Shown: positions 6,712-14,129 of the stretch, in pieces
Layout of the letters: each line of letters opens with the position of its first letter
Position numbering within the stretch: the first letter of the stretch is position 1
NCBI GenBank assembly: GCA_949296825.1
Contig: CASFQZ010000074.1
Coordinates: 1-45,245 of the forward strand
Reading direction: 5' to 3'
Source: an uncultured Eubacteriales bacterium
GTDB lineage: Bacteria > Bacillota > Clostridia > Oscillospirales > Acutalibacteraceae
Length of the DNA: 45,245 nt
The notes under the pieces: model-generated
Databases searched by the model: none
Told to the model about the DNA's origin: nothing
What the model saw: the letters and a program-made list of their open reading frames with translations, nothing else
Position numbers and translations under genes: made by a program

Positions 6712-9066
6712 ATGAATCATACGGTCGTCATCACCAAAAAGCCGACCCTGTCGGGCAAGCAGTCCACGCCCGACGGTGCGATTTGCGGCAACGGTGATCT
6801 TGCCGCCGTTCTCGGCAGCAGCGAGACGGGGATGCGGGTGTTCCTCGGCAAGTGCGACCTGTGGTACGCCGCCGATGAGGGCAGCGGCATCCGTCCGCTG
6901 GGATATGTGGATATTGATATTCCCGCCGCTTTATATAATAATGTATACCGCGCTGAACAGCGAATGGAAGAGGCGAAGGTGGTCTGCGATTTCCGTGAGG
7001 GCTACAGCCATATCGGCGTAGAGCTTCTGGTCCCTGCCACTGCCAATGTGTTGCTGCTCCGTTTGAGCTGGAGCCGCAATTTCCGTGAGCCTGTGCCGTC
7101 GCTGAATGTGCGTCAGACCCATGGCTGTGTCGTGACCCCCTTTACTGAGCAGGGGATTGAGGGCGCTTATGTGGACTATCAAGGCGAAGATTTACTGTTT
7201 GAGACCCACGCCAAGGTCGGGATGCGCCGGGTGGAGAGCGGGGAAAATTCCGCCGTCTACGCCGTCATGGTCAGCACCGAAGCCGATACGCCGGACTACC
7301 GATCCATCGGACTTTCCCTGCTGGAAGAGATGGACGAGGCGGTCATCGCCCGCCTTGCCGCAGAGCACCAGGCGTTTTGGGACAGTTTTTATGAAAAATC
7401 ATCGGTTTCGATTGCCGATTCCGCGTTGGAAAATGATTGGTACGCTTCACAGTACCTGCTGGCGGTCAGCCGCGGCAAGCCGATGTTCCCTCCGGGACTG
7501 TACGGCAATTTCATCACCGTCGATAAACCTTCCTGGGGCGGTGATTATCATCTGAACTATAATTACGAGGCGCCCTTTTACGCCGCTGTCTCCTCCAACC
7601 ATCCGGAGCTGACCGAGTATTACGCCGATCCGCTGCTGGCGGCGCTGGACCGCGGCAGAAAGAACGCTGCCGACTATCTGGGCTGCGACGGTATTTATCT
7701 GCCGGTTTCCCTGGGCCCCAAAGGACTCTTCCCGGAGGAGGATCGGATTTATCCCGATAAAATGTTCCTGGGCCAGAAGTGCTGCGCCGCTTACGCCGCC
7801 GTCATTCCGGTCCTGCGCTGGCGGGGCACGCTGGACACCGAGTACGCGCGCCGGGTGCTGTATCCGTATTTGCTTCAGGTCGCCGCGTTCTGGGACAGCT
7901 ACTTAAAAAAAGAGAAAAACGGGCGTTATTCCATCGTCAACGACGCTATCCACGAGATCCCGTATTATGAAAAGGGCTTCCGCGCGTCCAAATACAGAGG
8001 CGCGATCCGCGCCAAAAACAGTGTGCTTTCCCTGGGACTGGTGCGCATGGTTTACGGGACGCTGCTTTCCCTTGCGGACCCGATGGGCGCTTCGCCGCAG
8101 CAAAAGGACCATTGGCAGGAGGTGCTGGATCACCTGTCCCCCTTCCCGAAAAAACACGGAAAATACATTTACACCCAACGCGGTCCTAAAAAATATAAGG
8201 TCAACACCGTCGGTATTCAACATATCTTCCCGGTGGGCGAGGGCATGGACGGCAAAAAGGCGGCAAAGACCGCCAAAAAGACCGTCAAAAAAACCGTCAA
8301 AAAGCCCCGCCGCTGGCTCGACGAAAACGGCACCAATTCTCTGTACCCCGCCGCCGTTCGGGTCGGTATCCCCGCCGAGGAAATTCTGAAGCATTACGGA
8401 CGCAACCGCGAGCTGTTCCGGCTGGACAACGGGCTGTATAACCACAAGGGCGGCTGTCTGGAAAATGTCAGCCTGGGCGCTTCCATGCTCAACGAAATGA
8501 TGCTGCAAAGCCGCAAGGGCGTGCTGCGTGTTTTCCCGAACTGGAAGAAAGAGCTGAACTGCGAATTCCGGGATCTGCGCGCCGACGGCGCATTCCTGGT
8601 CAGCGCTAAGCTGGAGGACGGCTTTGTCCGTTTTGTGGAGATCCGCAGCGAAAAGGGCGCGCCCCTGACGGTGGTCAATCCCTTCGCCGCGAAAATTTAC
8701 GGCGGGTGCGAAGCCGAAATCAACGGCAGCAGCTTTGACTGCGCAGGCGCGGTGCTGGATATCGACCTTGCCGCCGGCGCCGTCGTTCGCCTGACGCCGA
8801 AGCGTGCGCCGGTCAAAAAATTGACCAAAAAAGAGAAAAAGAAAATTAAGAAGGACAAAAAGAAAGCCAAAAAAGCGGTGAAACGCTCCAAAAGAGCCGA
8901 GAAGAAAGCCATAAAGGACGATCGGTTCTTTGCCAAGCTCGAAGTGAAAACCGAAAAGAAGCAGGCAAAGAAGGCGGCGAAAAAAGAGAAGAAGGAAGAT
9001 AAAAAGTACGCCAAATTCGATAAAAAAGCCGCCAGATACGCTCGCCGCCGCGCCAAAAAGAAATAA
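6712..9066 (+). CDS. Six-hairpin glycosidase-like protein with Lys-rich C-terminal tail
   Basis: 784 residues. It has no signal peptide, so it should act in the cytoplasm. The N-terminal beta-rich part (residues ~1-220) opens with a DGAICGNGDLAAVLG motif, and the middle resembles the alpha/alpha-six barrel of GH65/GH95-like enzymes (DKPSWGGDYHLNYNYEAPFY, then LYPYLLQVAAFWDSYLKK). The substrate is unknown and I could not assign the catalytic acid with confidence. Two features are odd. A basic insert of ~20 residues lies near residues 520-535 (repeated AKKTVKK units). The last ~85 residues are almost only Lys, Ala, Arg and Glu, well beyond the catalytic fold. A similar tail occurs on the transporter at 20521. 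The start at 6712 is set by the GGAGG; an in-frame TTG at 6697 overlaps that site. Confidence 0.7.
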   Translation: MNHTVVITKKPTLSGKQSTPDGAICGNGDLAAVLGSSETGMRVFLGKCDLWYAADEGSGIRPLGYVDIDIPAALYNNVYRAEQRMEEAKVVCDFREGYSHIGVELLVPATANVLLLRLSWSRNFREPVPSLNVRQTHGCVVTPFTEQGIEGAYVDYQGEDLLFETHAKVGMRRVESGENSAVYAVMVSTEADTPDYRSIGLSLLEEMDEAVIARLAAEHQAFWDSFYEKSSVSIADSALENDWYASQYLLAVSRGKPMFPPGLYGNFITVDKPSWGGDYHLNYNYEAPFYAAVSSNHPELTEYYADPLLAALDRGRKNAADYLGCDGIYLPVSLGPKGLFPEEDRIYPDKMFLGQKCCAAYAAVIPVLRWRGTLDTEYARRVLYPYLLQVAAFWDSYLKKEKNGRYSIVNDAIHEIPYYEKGFRASKYRGAIRAKNSVLSLGLVRMVYGTLLSLADPMGASPQQKDHWQEVLDHLSPFPKKHGKYIYTQRGPKKYKVNTVGIQHIFPVGEGMDGKKAAKTAKKTVKKTVKKPRRWLDENGTNSLYPAAVRVGIPAEEILKHYGRNRELFRLDNGLYNHKGGCLENVSLGASMLNEMMLQSRKGVLRVFPNWKKELNCEFRDLRADGAFLVSAKLEDGFVRFVEIRSEKGAPLTVVNPFAAKIYGGCEAEINGSSFDCAGAVLDIDLAAGAVVRLTPKRAPVKKLTKKEKKKIKKDKKKAKKAVKRSKRAEKKAIKDDRFFAKLEVKTEKKQAKKAAKKEKKEDKKYAKFDKKAARYARRRAKKK

Positions 9067-9138
9067 GCGCGGGCGAGTGCCCGTCGGCGGGAGCGATGTT
9101 TGAATTTTTTGTTTTCCGCTATTGCTAAGGATTAACAC

Positions 9139-9166
9139 TTGATTTTTTCCTAAAAATGTGTATAAT
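9139..9166 (+). promoter_or_regulatory. Sigma-A promoter of the first dockerin gene
   Basis: TTGATT (9139-9144), 16 bases, consensus TATAAT (9161-9166). The start codon at 9223 has AAGGTGG upstream. Confidence 0.75.
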
Positions 9167-9222
9167 GGGTTTATCCATTGGTTCTGTTTGTCTGATTCTA
9201 ACAAAAAAGGTGGTTTGCTGCG

Positions 9223-10278
9223 ATGAAAAAAAAGACATTCCGTGTGATTGCGCTGCTGCTTGCCGTGCTGACCGGTGTTGCTGTCTGCCAGTTCGCTTTT
9301 GCGGTTGAGATCGACTCGCCGCAGGCGGGGGTGCTCGACAGCGAAATGGGTTCCGACTCGACCGCCCCTGACGGGACGGGAGCCGAGGCGGGGACGGCGG
9401 CGGATTATTACAGCCGCAATGCCGATATGAACGAAGACTGGGTGCTTAACTCGACCGACGCGCGGGTGATTTTGCGCCTGGCGGTCGGGCTGGACTGGGT
9501 CCGGGATCCCGACTGGCTGCCCAAGGGCACGGTTTTTGGCGATATTGATGATAACGGTGTGGTGAATACCTCCGACGCTCGCTCCGCCCTGCGGGTCGGT
9601 CTTAAGCTGAATACCATCGATGAGATTCTTCAGATCGCTGCGACAGAGACCCGCCCGACGGCGCCCTCTACCGAGCCGACCGAGACAGAGCCGACCGAGG
9701 CCACGGAGCCCACAGAGCCGGAGCCGACGCGCAATCCCGACGCGGTGCAGGGTATGGTCTGCGAGCCCTACGCCCTGGAGCTGAAGGCCGGTTCCGCCTC
9801 CTATGTAATGGCGAGCGACGGCAGAAACTGCTTTGTCCGCGTACCGGAGCTGCTGAACGGTCTGGGCGTGTATGCGGCGGAAGACGGCGCCCTCTATCTG
9901 GTGGACAGCGAGGGCGAATATGCTGCCTTTACCGGCGATTTGCTGGACAAGCTGGGCGTAACGCCTCAGGCGGTTCGCGATTTCGTCGCGTCCTATTGCC
10001 TGCCGGAGTTCGGCTATTTTGACGGCTATACGGTGCGTGAGGAAATCATCGATTCCATCCCGTTCACCGTGGCGGAAAAAGACGGCGTTTCTTTCTATTA
10101 TTATGCGGACGGCTCCTTCCTGAAGATCGTCGGCGACGATTGGAGCGGTGCGGAGAAGGAATATACCACCATCACCGTGCCGGAAAATCTGACGGATTAT
10201 ACCGAGCTTTCCAACCTGGGCGATGAGGTGGATACCAATCTCTTTATCCTCAAGCACGGCGTGGACATCCTGTTTTAA
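9223..10278 (+). CDS. Secreted protein with N-terminal dockerin
   Basis: 351 residues. A signal peptide (KKKTFRVIALLLAVLTG, cleaved near AFA) is followed by a degenerate dockerin at about residues 65-135: MNEDWVLNSTDARVILRLAV, then DIDDNGVVNTSDARSALRVG, the two calcium-loop plus helix units. A Thr/Glu/Pro linker (TEPTETEPTEATEPTEPEP) leads to a ~180-residue C-terminal domain of unknown function, beta-rich in appearance (FYYYADGSFLKIVGDD). That domain seems distantly related to those of the proteins at 10397 and 12784 from its order of blocks (LYLVDSEGEYAAF, a DKLGV-like turn, then a Tyr-rich strand). The dockerin should bind a cohesin outside the cell. The first calcium loop lacks the usual DxNxDG spacing, so binding may be weak. 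Confidence 0.82.
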   Translation: MKKKTFRVIALLLAVLTGVAVCQFAFAVEIDSPQAGVLDSEMGSDSTAPDGTGAEAGTAADYYSRNADMNEDWVLNSTDARVILRLAVGLDWVRDPDWLPKGTVFGDIDDNGVVNTSDARSALRVGLKLNTIDEILQIAATETRPTAPSTEPTETEPTEATEPTEPEPTRNPDAVQGMVCEPYALELKAGSASYVMASDGRNCFVRVPELLNGLGVYAAEDGALYLVDSEGEYAAFTGDLLDKLGVTPQAVRDFVASYCLPEFGYFDGYTVREEIIDSIPFTVAEKDGVSFYYYADGSFLKIVGDDWSGAEKEYTTITVPENLTDYTELSNLGDEVDTNLFILKHGVDILF

Positions 10279-10336
10279 TGCTTTTAAACAAACAAGAGAA
10301 CGATGATTTCTCTTGCCGCGAAATAACCGATCGGGG

Positions 10337-10365
10337 TTATCAGGCGGATTGTACCGCCTTATAAT
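10337..10365 (+). promoter_or_regulatory. Promoter with a palindromic spacer before the second dockerin gene
   Basis: TTATCA (10337-10342), 17 bases, TATAAT (10360-10365). The spacer contains GGCGG-ATTGTA-CCGCC, an inverted repeat between the two boxes that could be an operator. Confidence 0.55.
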
Positions 10366-10396
10366 ATTTAGAAAATATGGAAAGGAATTACTGCTT

Positions 10397-11443
10397 ATGA
10401 AAAAAAAGTATGTTTCCGCCGGCATCATCACGGCTCTATTGGTGTTGGTGATGGCTGGCACCATGATCTTCGCTTCCGGCGCCGCGCTGATGGGTGATAT
10501 AGACGGCGACGGAGTGATTACCACCTCCGATGCGCGCAGCATTCTGCGCTTTGCGGTCGCTCTGGATATACCGACCGAGGAGCAGGCGTGGCTTGCGGAT
10601 GTGGACAACGACGAGAATATCATGACCTCCGACGCGCGGAAGGTTCTTCGGATTGCCATCCATCTGGAGGATGAAATTTATGCCGAAGAACCGACCACCG
10701 ACGAAGAAACGACCGGCGAGGAAACGACCGGCGAGGAATCGACCGAGCCTTCTTCCGTGCCGGCAGCTTCCGAGTTGGTGCTGACGGAGGATGAGGATTG
10801 CGTGATTGCCGCGACGGTGGAAGATACGGATGAAGACGGCAACGCGAGAAGCCGCAATATTGTCTCCGCCCATCGCACCGCCGTCGGGGAAGACGGCGAG
10901 GCTGTCGAGGAGTTTTATTATCGCAGTGCGGATTTCTTTGACGGAAAAGATTTAGGTTTGATCCTGCGCGAGACGTCCGCCGCAGACGGGGCGACCGAAC
11001 AGACCATGATTCTGATTTCCTATGAGAAAAATGAGGCGGTCGAGATTTCCGCCGAGCTTTTGAGCTCCATGGGACTCTCCGTCGAAAATGGTGCCTATCT
11101 GCCGGTTTATTTCAGCGAGAGCCTTGACGGCGTAGTGGGCGAGACCGTTTCCATCGACGGGACCGAGTACTTTGTCGCCATCCAGGAAGGCAACGGCGTC
11201 GGCGGCGTCAATAAAAATTATATGCTGCCCTATGAGGACGGTTATGTCGTCGCGATCCGTGAGGCGTGCGACGCCAGCGGCGCAGTCAATAAGCGCATCA
11301 CGCTGAACATGGAGCAATATGCGGATTCCTCCGACAGCATCTTTGCGCTGGAAGGCATCACCGTGACCGAGTATAACGACGCCAGCATGTCCGGTTTGGC
11401 GGATCTGGTTGAAAAACTCACCAACATTGGTCTGGAGTTTTAA
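10397..11443 (+). CDS. Secreted dockerin protein with a paralogous C-terminal domain
   Basis: 348 residues from the ATG at 10397 (AAAGGAA upstream), the first codon that gives a signal peptide (KKKYVSAGIITALLVLVMAG). The dockerin follows directly: GDIDGDGVITTSDARSILRF and DVDNDENIMTSDARKVLRIA, both with good calcium-binding Asp patterns. A short linker of repeated TTGEE units comes next. The C-terminal ~215 residues contain SAHRT, then FYYRSADFFDGKDLGLI, which recur in the protein at 12784, so the two share a domain I cannot name; its strand-rich layout recalls lipoprotein-carrier (LolA-like) folds, but that is a guess. Probably a surface complex component. Confidence 0.83.
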   Translation: MKKKYVSAGIITALLVLVMAGTMIFASGAALMGDIDGDGVITTSDARSILRFAVALDIPTEEQAWLADVDNDENIMTSDARKVLRIAIHLEDEIYAEEPTTDEETTGEETTGEESTEPSSVPAASELVLTEDEDCVIAATVEDTDEDGNARSRNIVSAHRTAVGEDGEAVEEFYYRSADFFDGKDLGLILRETSAADGATEQTMILISYEKNEAVEISAELLSSMGLSVENGAYLPVYFSESLDGVVGETVSIDGTEYFVAIQEGNGVGGVNKNYMLPYEDGYVVAIREACDASGAVNKRITLNMEQYADSSDSIFALEGITVTEYNDASMSGLADLVEKLTNIGLEF

Positions 11444-11506
11444 GCGATCCTACATGAGGGACGGCGCTGCCGCCCCGGCATTCCATAGCAGGCGGTCGAA
11501 ATTGCA

Positions 11507-12562
11507 ATGAAACGATCTATCCGAATTTGCGCGCTTGCGCTTTCGCTGTCGCTTCTTCTGGCGCTGTCACTGATCGGTACGGCGCAGGAGCTGAAAATGG
11601 GTGATGTGAACGGTGACGGCAGCATCACCACCGCCGACGCCCGGCTGGCGCTGCGTATCGCCGTGGCGCTGGAGAAGGGAACGGCGGATCAATGTCTGGT
11701 TGCCGATGTGTCCGGCGACGATCTGGTCCAGACCAAGGACGCGCGGCGCATCTTGCAGGTGGCTATCCACATTTACGACGAAGATTATTTTTATGATAAA
11801 TTCTACACCGATCCTCCGCCGCCGTTGACCGGCACAACCGTAGAGCCGTCGCGGGATATTAACTGGGACGATATTTTCGGCACTTCGACCACTGCCACCC
11901 GCGTTCCCACGACGACGGAAAAAGCCACCCACCCCAACAATCAATTTACCAAACCCACCGTGACGGAGGAAGAGGAGCCGGGCACCGTGCCGGACAGCAC
12001 CGCGCCCGATCCCACCCAGGGCGGCGAAGAGCCGGGCACCGTACCCGATTCCACCACCGCCGCCTCCACCATCATCCACACCGGTACGCCCTCCCGTCCC
12101 TCCACCGAGCCGGCGGAAAGCACGCTGCCGGTATCCACCACCGAGGATCCCAACGCGCCGCGGCTGACGCTGAAGGAAATTCCGGCGGCGGATGGACAGA
12201 TTCAAGTGGAGGTATGGATGGAGCACGTTGCCGGGGTAAAGAGCGGCATTCTGGAGATTCAGTATTCTCCGTCGGCGCTGCGCTTTGTTTCCTTTGATGC
12301 CAACGCGGCGCTCGGCATGATTGACTTCCGAGAGGGTTCGTCTGTCACGCAGCTTCTGGGGCAGTTTGCGCTGACCAGTGCGGCATCGGACGGAAGTCTT
12401 CGACTGGGGACGCTGACCTTTGCTCCCGTGGAGGGCGCCGGCTCCGTCACATCCCTGACGCTGACAGTTAAAGACGGCAGTTCCTACAATTGGACCGGCA
12501 CGAACGGTCCGATGGACAGACAGCCCAAAGCAGCCAGTCTGACGCTGACGGTCATTGCTTGA
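11507..12562 (+). CDS. Dockerin-cohesin adaptor protein
   Basis: 351 residues. Signal peptide (RICALALSLSLLLALSL), then a dockerin (GDVNGDGSITTADARLALRI; DVSGDDLVQTKDARRILQVA), a long linker of ~130 residues rich in Pro, Thr, Ser and Glu with repeated EEPGTVPDST, and a C-terminal cohesin-like domain of ~135 residues: VEVWMEHVAGVKSGILEIQY, SPSALRFVSFD, and later LRLGTLTFAPVEGAG. That strand order (SGILEIQYSPSAL versus the family GAQFTVKYDPNVL) is characteristic of type I cohesins. A protein with both modules can link one dockerin partner to another cohesin, like the small adaptor scaffoldins of Ruminococcus. The start has only a weak ribosome site, so it may be translated from a message begun upstream. 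Confidence 0.78.
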   Translation: MKRSIRICALALSLSLLLALSLIGTAQELKMGDVNGDGSITTADARLALRIAVALEKGTADQCLVADVSGDDLVQTKDARRILQVAIHIYDEDYFYDKFYTDPPPPLTGTTVEPSRDINWDDIFGTSTTATRVPTTTEKATHPNNQFTKPTVTEEEEPGTVPDSTAPDPTQGGEEPGTVPDSTTAASTIIHTGTPSRPSTEPAESTLPVSTTEDPNAPRLTLKEIPAADGQIQVEVWMEHVAGVKSGILEIQYSPSALRFVSFDANAALGMIDFREGSSVTQLLGQFALTSAASDGSLRLGTLTFAPVEGAGSVTSLTLTVKDGSSYNWTGTNGPMDRQPKAASLTLTVIA

Positions 12563-12571
12563 GAAATAGGA

Positions 12572-12606
12572 GGGGCTGCCGCGGGTGAATTCTCGCGGCA
12601 GCCCTT
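12572..12606 (+). terminator. Strong hairpin after the dockerin-cohesin gene
   Basis: GGGGCTGCCGCG pairs with CGCGGCAGCCC around a 10-base loop. The T-run after it is short, so it may work as a terminator or as a transcript-stabilising end. Confidence 0.6.
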
Positions 12607-12783
12607 GCGCGCCCTGTCGGGGCAAAGGATGAATATTTTATTTTGTATTTTTTAGAAATTTATCGTCGCGCTGTTTTTACCTATGAGAAAACAGCGCAGC
12701 AGAACGATATTACGGTGCAAATCGGGCAATTTGCCCGTTGGCATAGCGGTTCTCCGCAGTTTAGAACGAAAGGGTTTTCTTGT

Positions 12784-14031
12784 ATGAAAAAAAGCAGACT
12801 GATTACCATGATGACTGCCCTGTTTCTGGTGGCAGTTCTCTCGGTTTCGTCCCTGAGCGGTTCCGCCGCCGGCTATCTCGGCGACGTGAACGGCGACGGC
12901 AAGGTGTCCACCTCGGATGCCCGGCTGATCCTGCGTCATGCGGTCAAGCTGGATGATATTCCGGAGGCGTTTCTGACCGCCGCCAACGTGGACCAGAAGG
13001 GGGATATCAACACCTCGGACGCCCGGCTGGCGCTGCGCATGGCAGTGGAGCTGGAGCCGCTGGTCACCCTCCCCGATGCGGTGACGGAGCCGTCTGATCC
13101 GGATATCCCGACGCTGCCTTCCGATCCGGATATCCCGACGATGCCCTCTACCGAACCTACAGAGCCTTCCACGACGGATCCTACGACCACCGAGCCTTCC
13201 ACGACGGATCCTACGACCACCGAGCCTTCCACGACGGATCCTACAACCACCGAGCCTTCCACGACGGATCCTACGACCACGGAGCCTCCCACCACAGAGC
13301 CTCCGACCACCCAGCCGGCTTCGGTGGTGGATGAGGAATGCTATATCAAGGGCACGATGCTCCTGCCTGACGGAAACGGCAATATGAGTGAAATGTCCAT
13401 CGAAAGTGCGCACCGCACCCGTACCGATAAAGGATTTCTTGGCAAAGAGCTGACGCTGCACGATTATTATTATCGCTCTGCCGATATTTTCCCCGGATAT
13501 GATGTCGGTATGATCACCATGGATCGGGCGAGCCTTTTGTCGCAGGAGCCGAGCACGGATATGTATATTCTGAACTTTGGTACGAAGAAATATCTCGGCA
13601 TGAGCTCTTCCATCGCCGGTGAAATGGACGAGAGCGGCGACACCGGTTTTGTGGATATGGAGGGCGCTTCCATGTCGGTGGAAATCTACTATTCCCTGGA
13701 CGATCTGACGGTGGAAAACCGCGTCTACGACGGGGTAGAATATCAGGCGGTAATCTCCGAAGGAGCGGACGGCAGCACAACGGTCAGCTATCTGCATAAG
13801 CTCGAGGGCAGAGATTTCTATGAGCCGGCGGTTATTGAATCCTATGACGCCGGCGGCGTGCTGCTGACCCGACTGGTCATCGATGTCTATGATCCCGATC
13901 CCGCCGCGCCCTTTGAGATGGCGGGCTTCACCGGCGAGTATTACTCCAACATGGCTGCGATGGTACTTGGTATTAACTATATCATGGATTTCATGGAAAG
14001 CATCGGCATGAATACGAGCGGAACGGCGTAA
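12784..14031 (+). CDS. Secreted dockerin protein with TTDPTTTEPS repeats
   Basis: 415 residues from the ATG at 12784 (AAAGGG nine bases upstream); upstream in-frame starts precede the signal peptide and are unlikely. Signal peptide (SRLITMMTALFLVAVLSV), then the best dockerin in the window: GDVNGDGKVSTSDARLILRH and NVDQKGDINTSDARLALRMA. The linker carries a perfect tandem repeat. The C-terminal ~245 residues share SAHRT...YYYRSADIFPGYDVGMI with the protein at 10397 and end in a hydrophobic, helix-like stretch (MAAMVLGINYIMDFM). Its role is probably as a surface or scaffold-attached protein; the ligand of the C-terminal domain is unknown. Confidence 0.83.
   Translation: MKKSRLITMMTALFLVAVLSVSSLSGSAAGYLGDVNGDGKVSTSDARLILRHAVKLDDIPEAFLTAANVDQKGDINTSDARLALRMAVELEPLVTLPDAVTEPSDPDIPTLPSDPDIPTMPSTEPTEPSTTDPTTTEPSTTDPTTTEPSTTDPTTTEPSTTDPTTTEPPTTEPPTTQPASVVDEECYIKGTMLLPDGNGNMSEMSIESAHRTRTDKGFLGKELTLHDYYYRSADIFPGYDVGMITMDRASLLSQEPSTDMYILNFGTKKYLGMSSSIAGEMDESGDTGFVDMEGASMSVEIYYSLDDLTVENRVYDGVEYQAVISEGADGSTTVSYLHKLEGRDFYEPAVIESYDAGGVLLTRLVIDVYDPDPAAPFEMAGFTGEYYSNMAAMVLGINYIMDFMESIGMNTSGTA
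13162..13281 (+). repeat. Four 30-bp tandem repeats in the linker
   Basis: Four near-identical 30-base units beginning GAGCCTTCCACGACGGATCC at 13162, 13192, 13222 and 13252 encode EPSTTDPTTT; the third differs by one silent base. A fifth, diverged unit follows. Such repeats expand and contract by slippage. Confidence 0.95.
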
Positions 14032-14078
14032 GTTGAAAAAGCTTTTGACATCGGACGAAGAACCGATGGATTTTCGAT

Positions 14079-14108
14079 GGGGCTGCTGCGATTCGGCAGC
14101 AGCCCTCT
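14079..14108 (+). terminator. Hairpin before the amidase gene
   Basis: GGGGCTGCTGC-GATTC-GGCAGCAGCCC followed by TCTT, between the stop at 14031 and the ribosome site AGAGGTGAA of the next gene. Confidence 0.6.
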
Positions 14109-14129
14109 TCGGTTAGAGGTGAATCTCAG

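Noticed and set aside
7903..10659. Long minus-strand frame opposite the glycosidase-like and dockerin genes
   Set aside because: Same composition artefact; it crosses promoters and signal-peptide regions of real genes.
13162..13281. Repeats as a CRISPR or transposon end
   Set aside because: They are in-frame 30-bp linker repeats with no spacers and encode a Thr/Pro/Ser/Asp linker.
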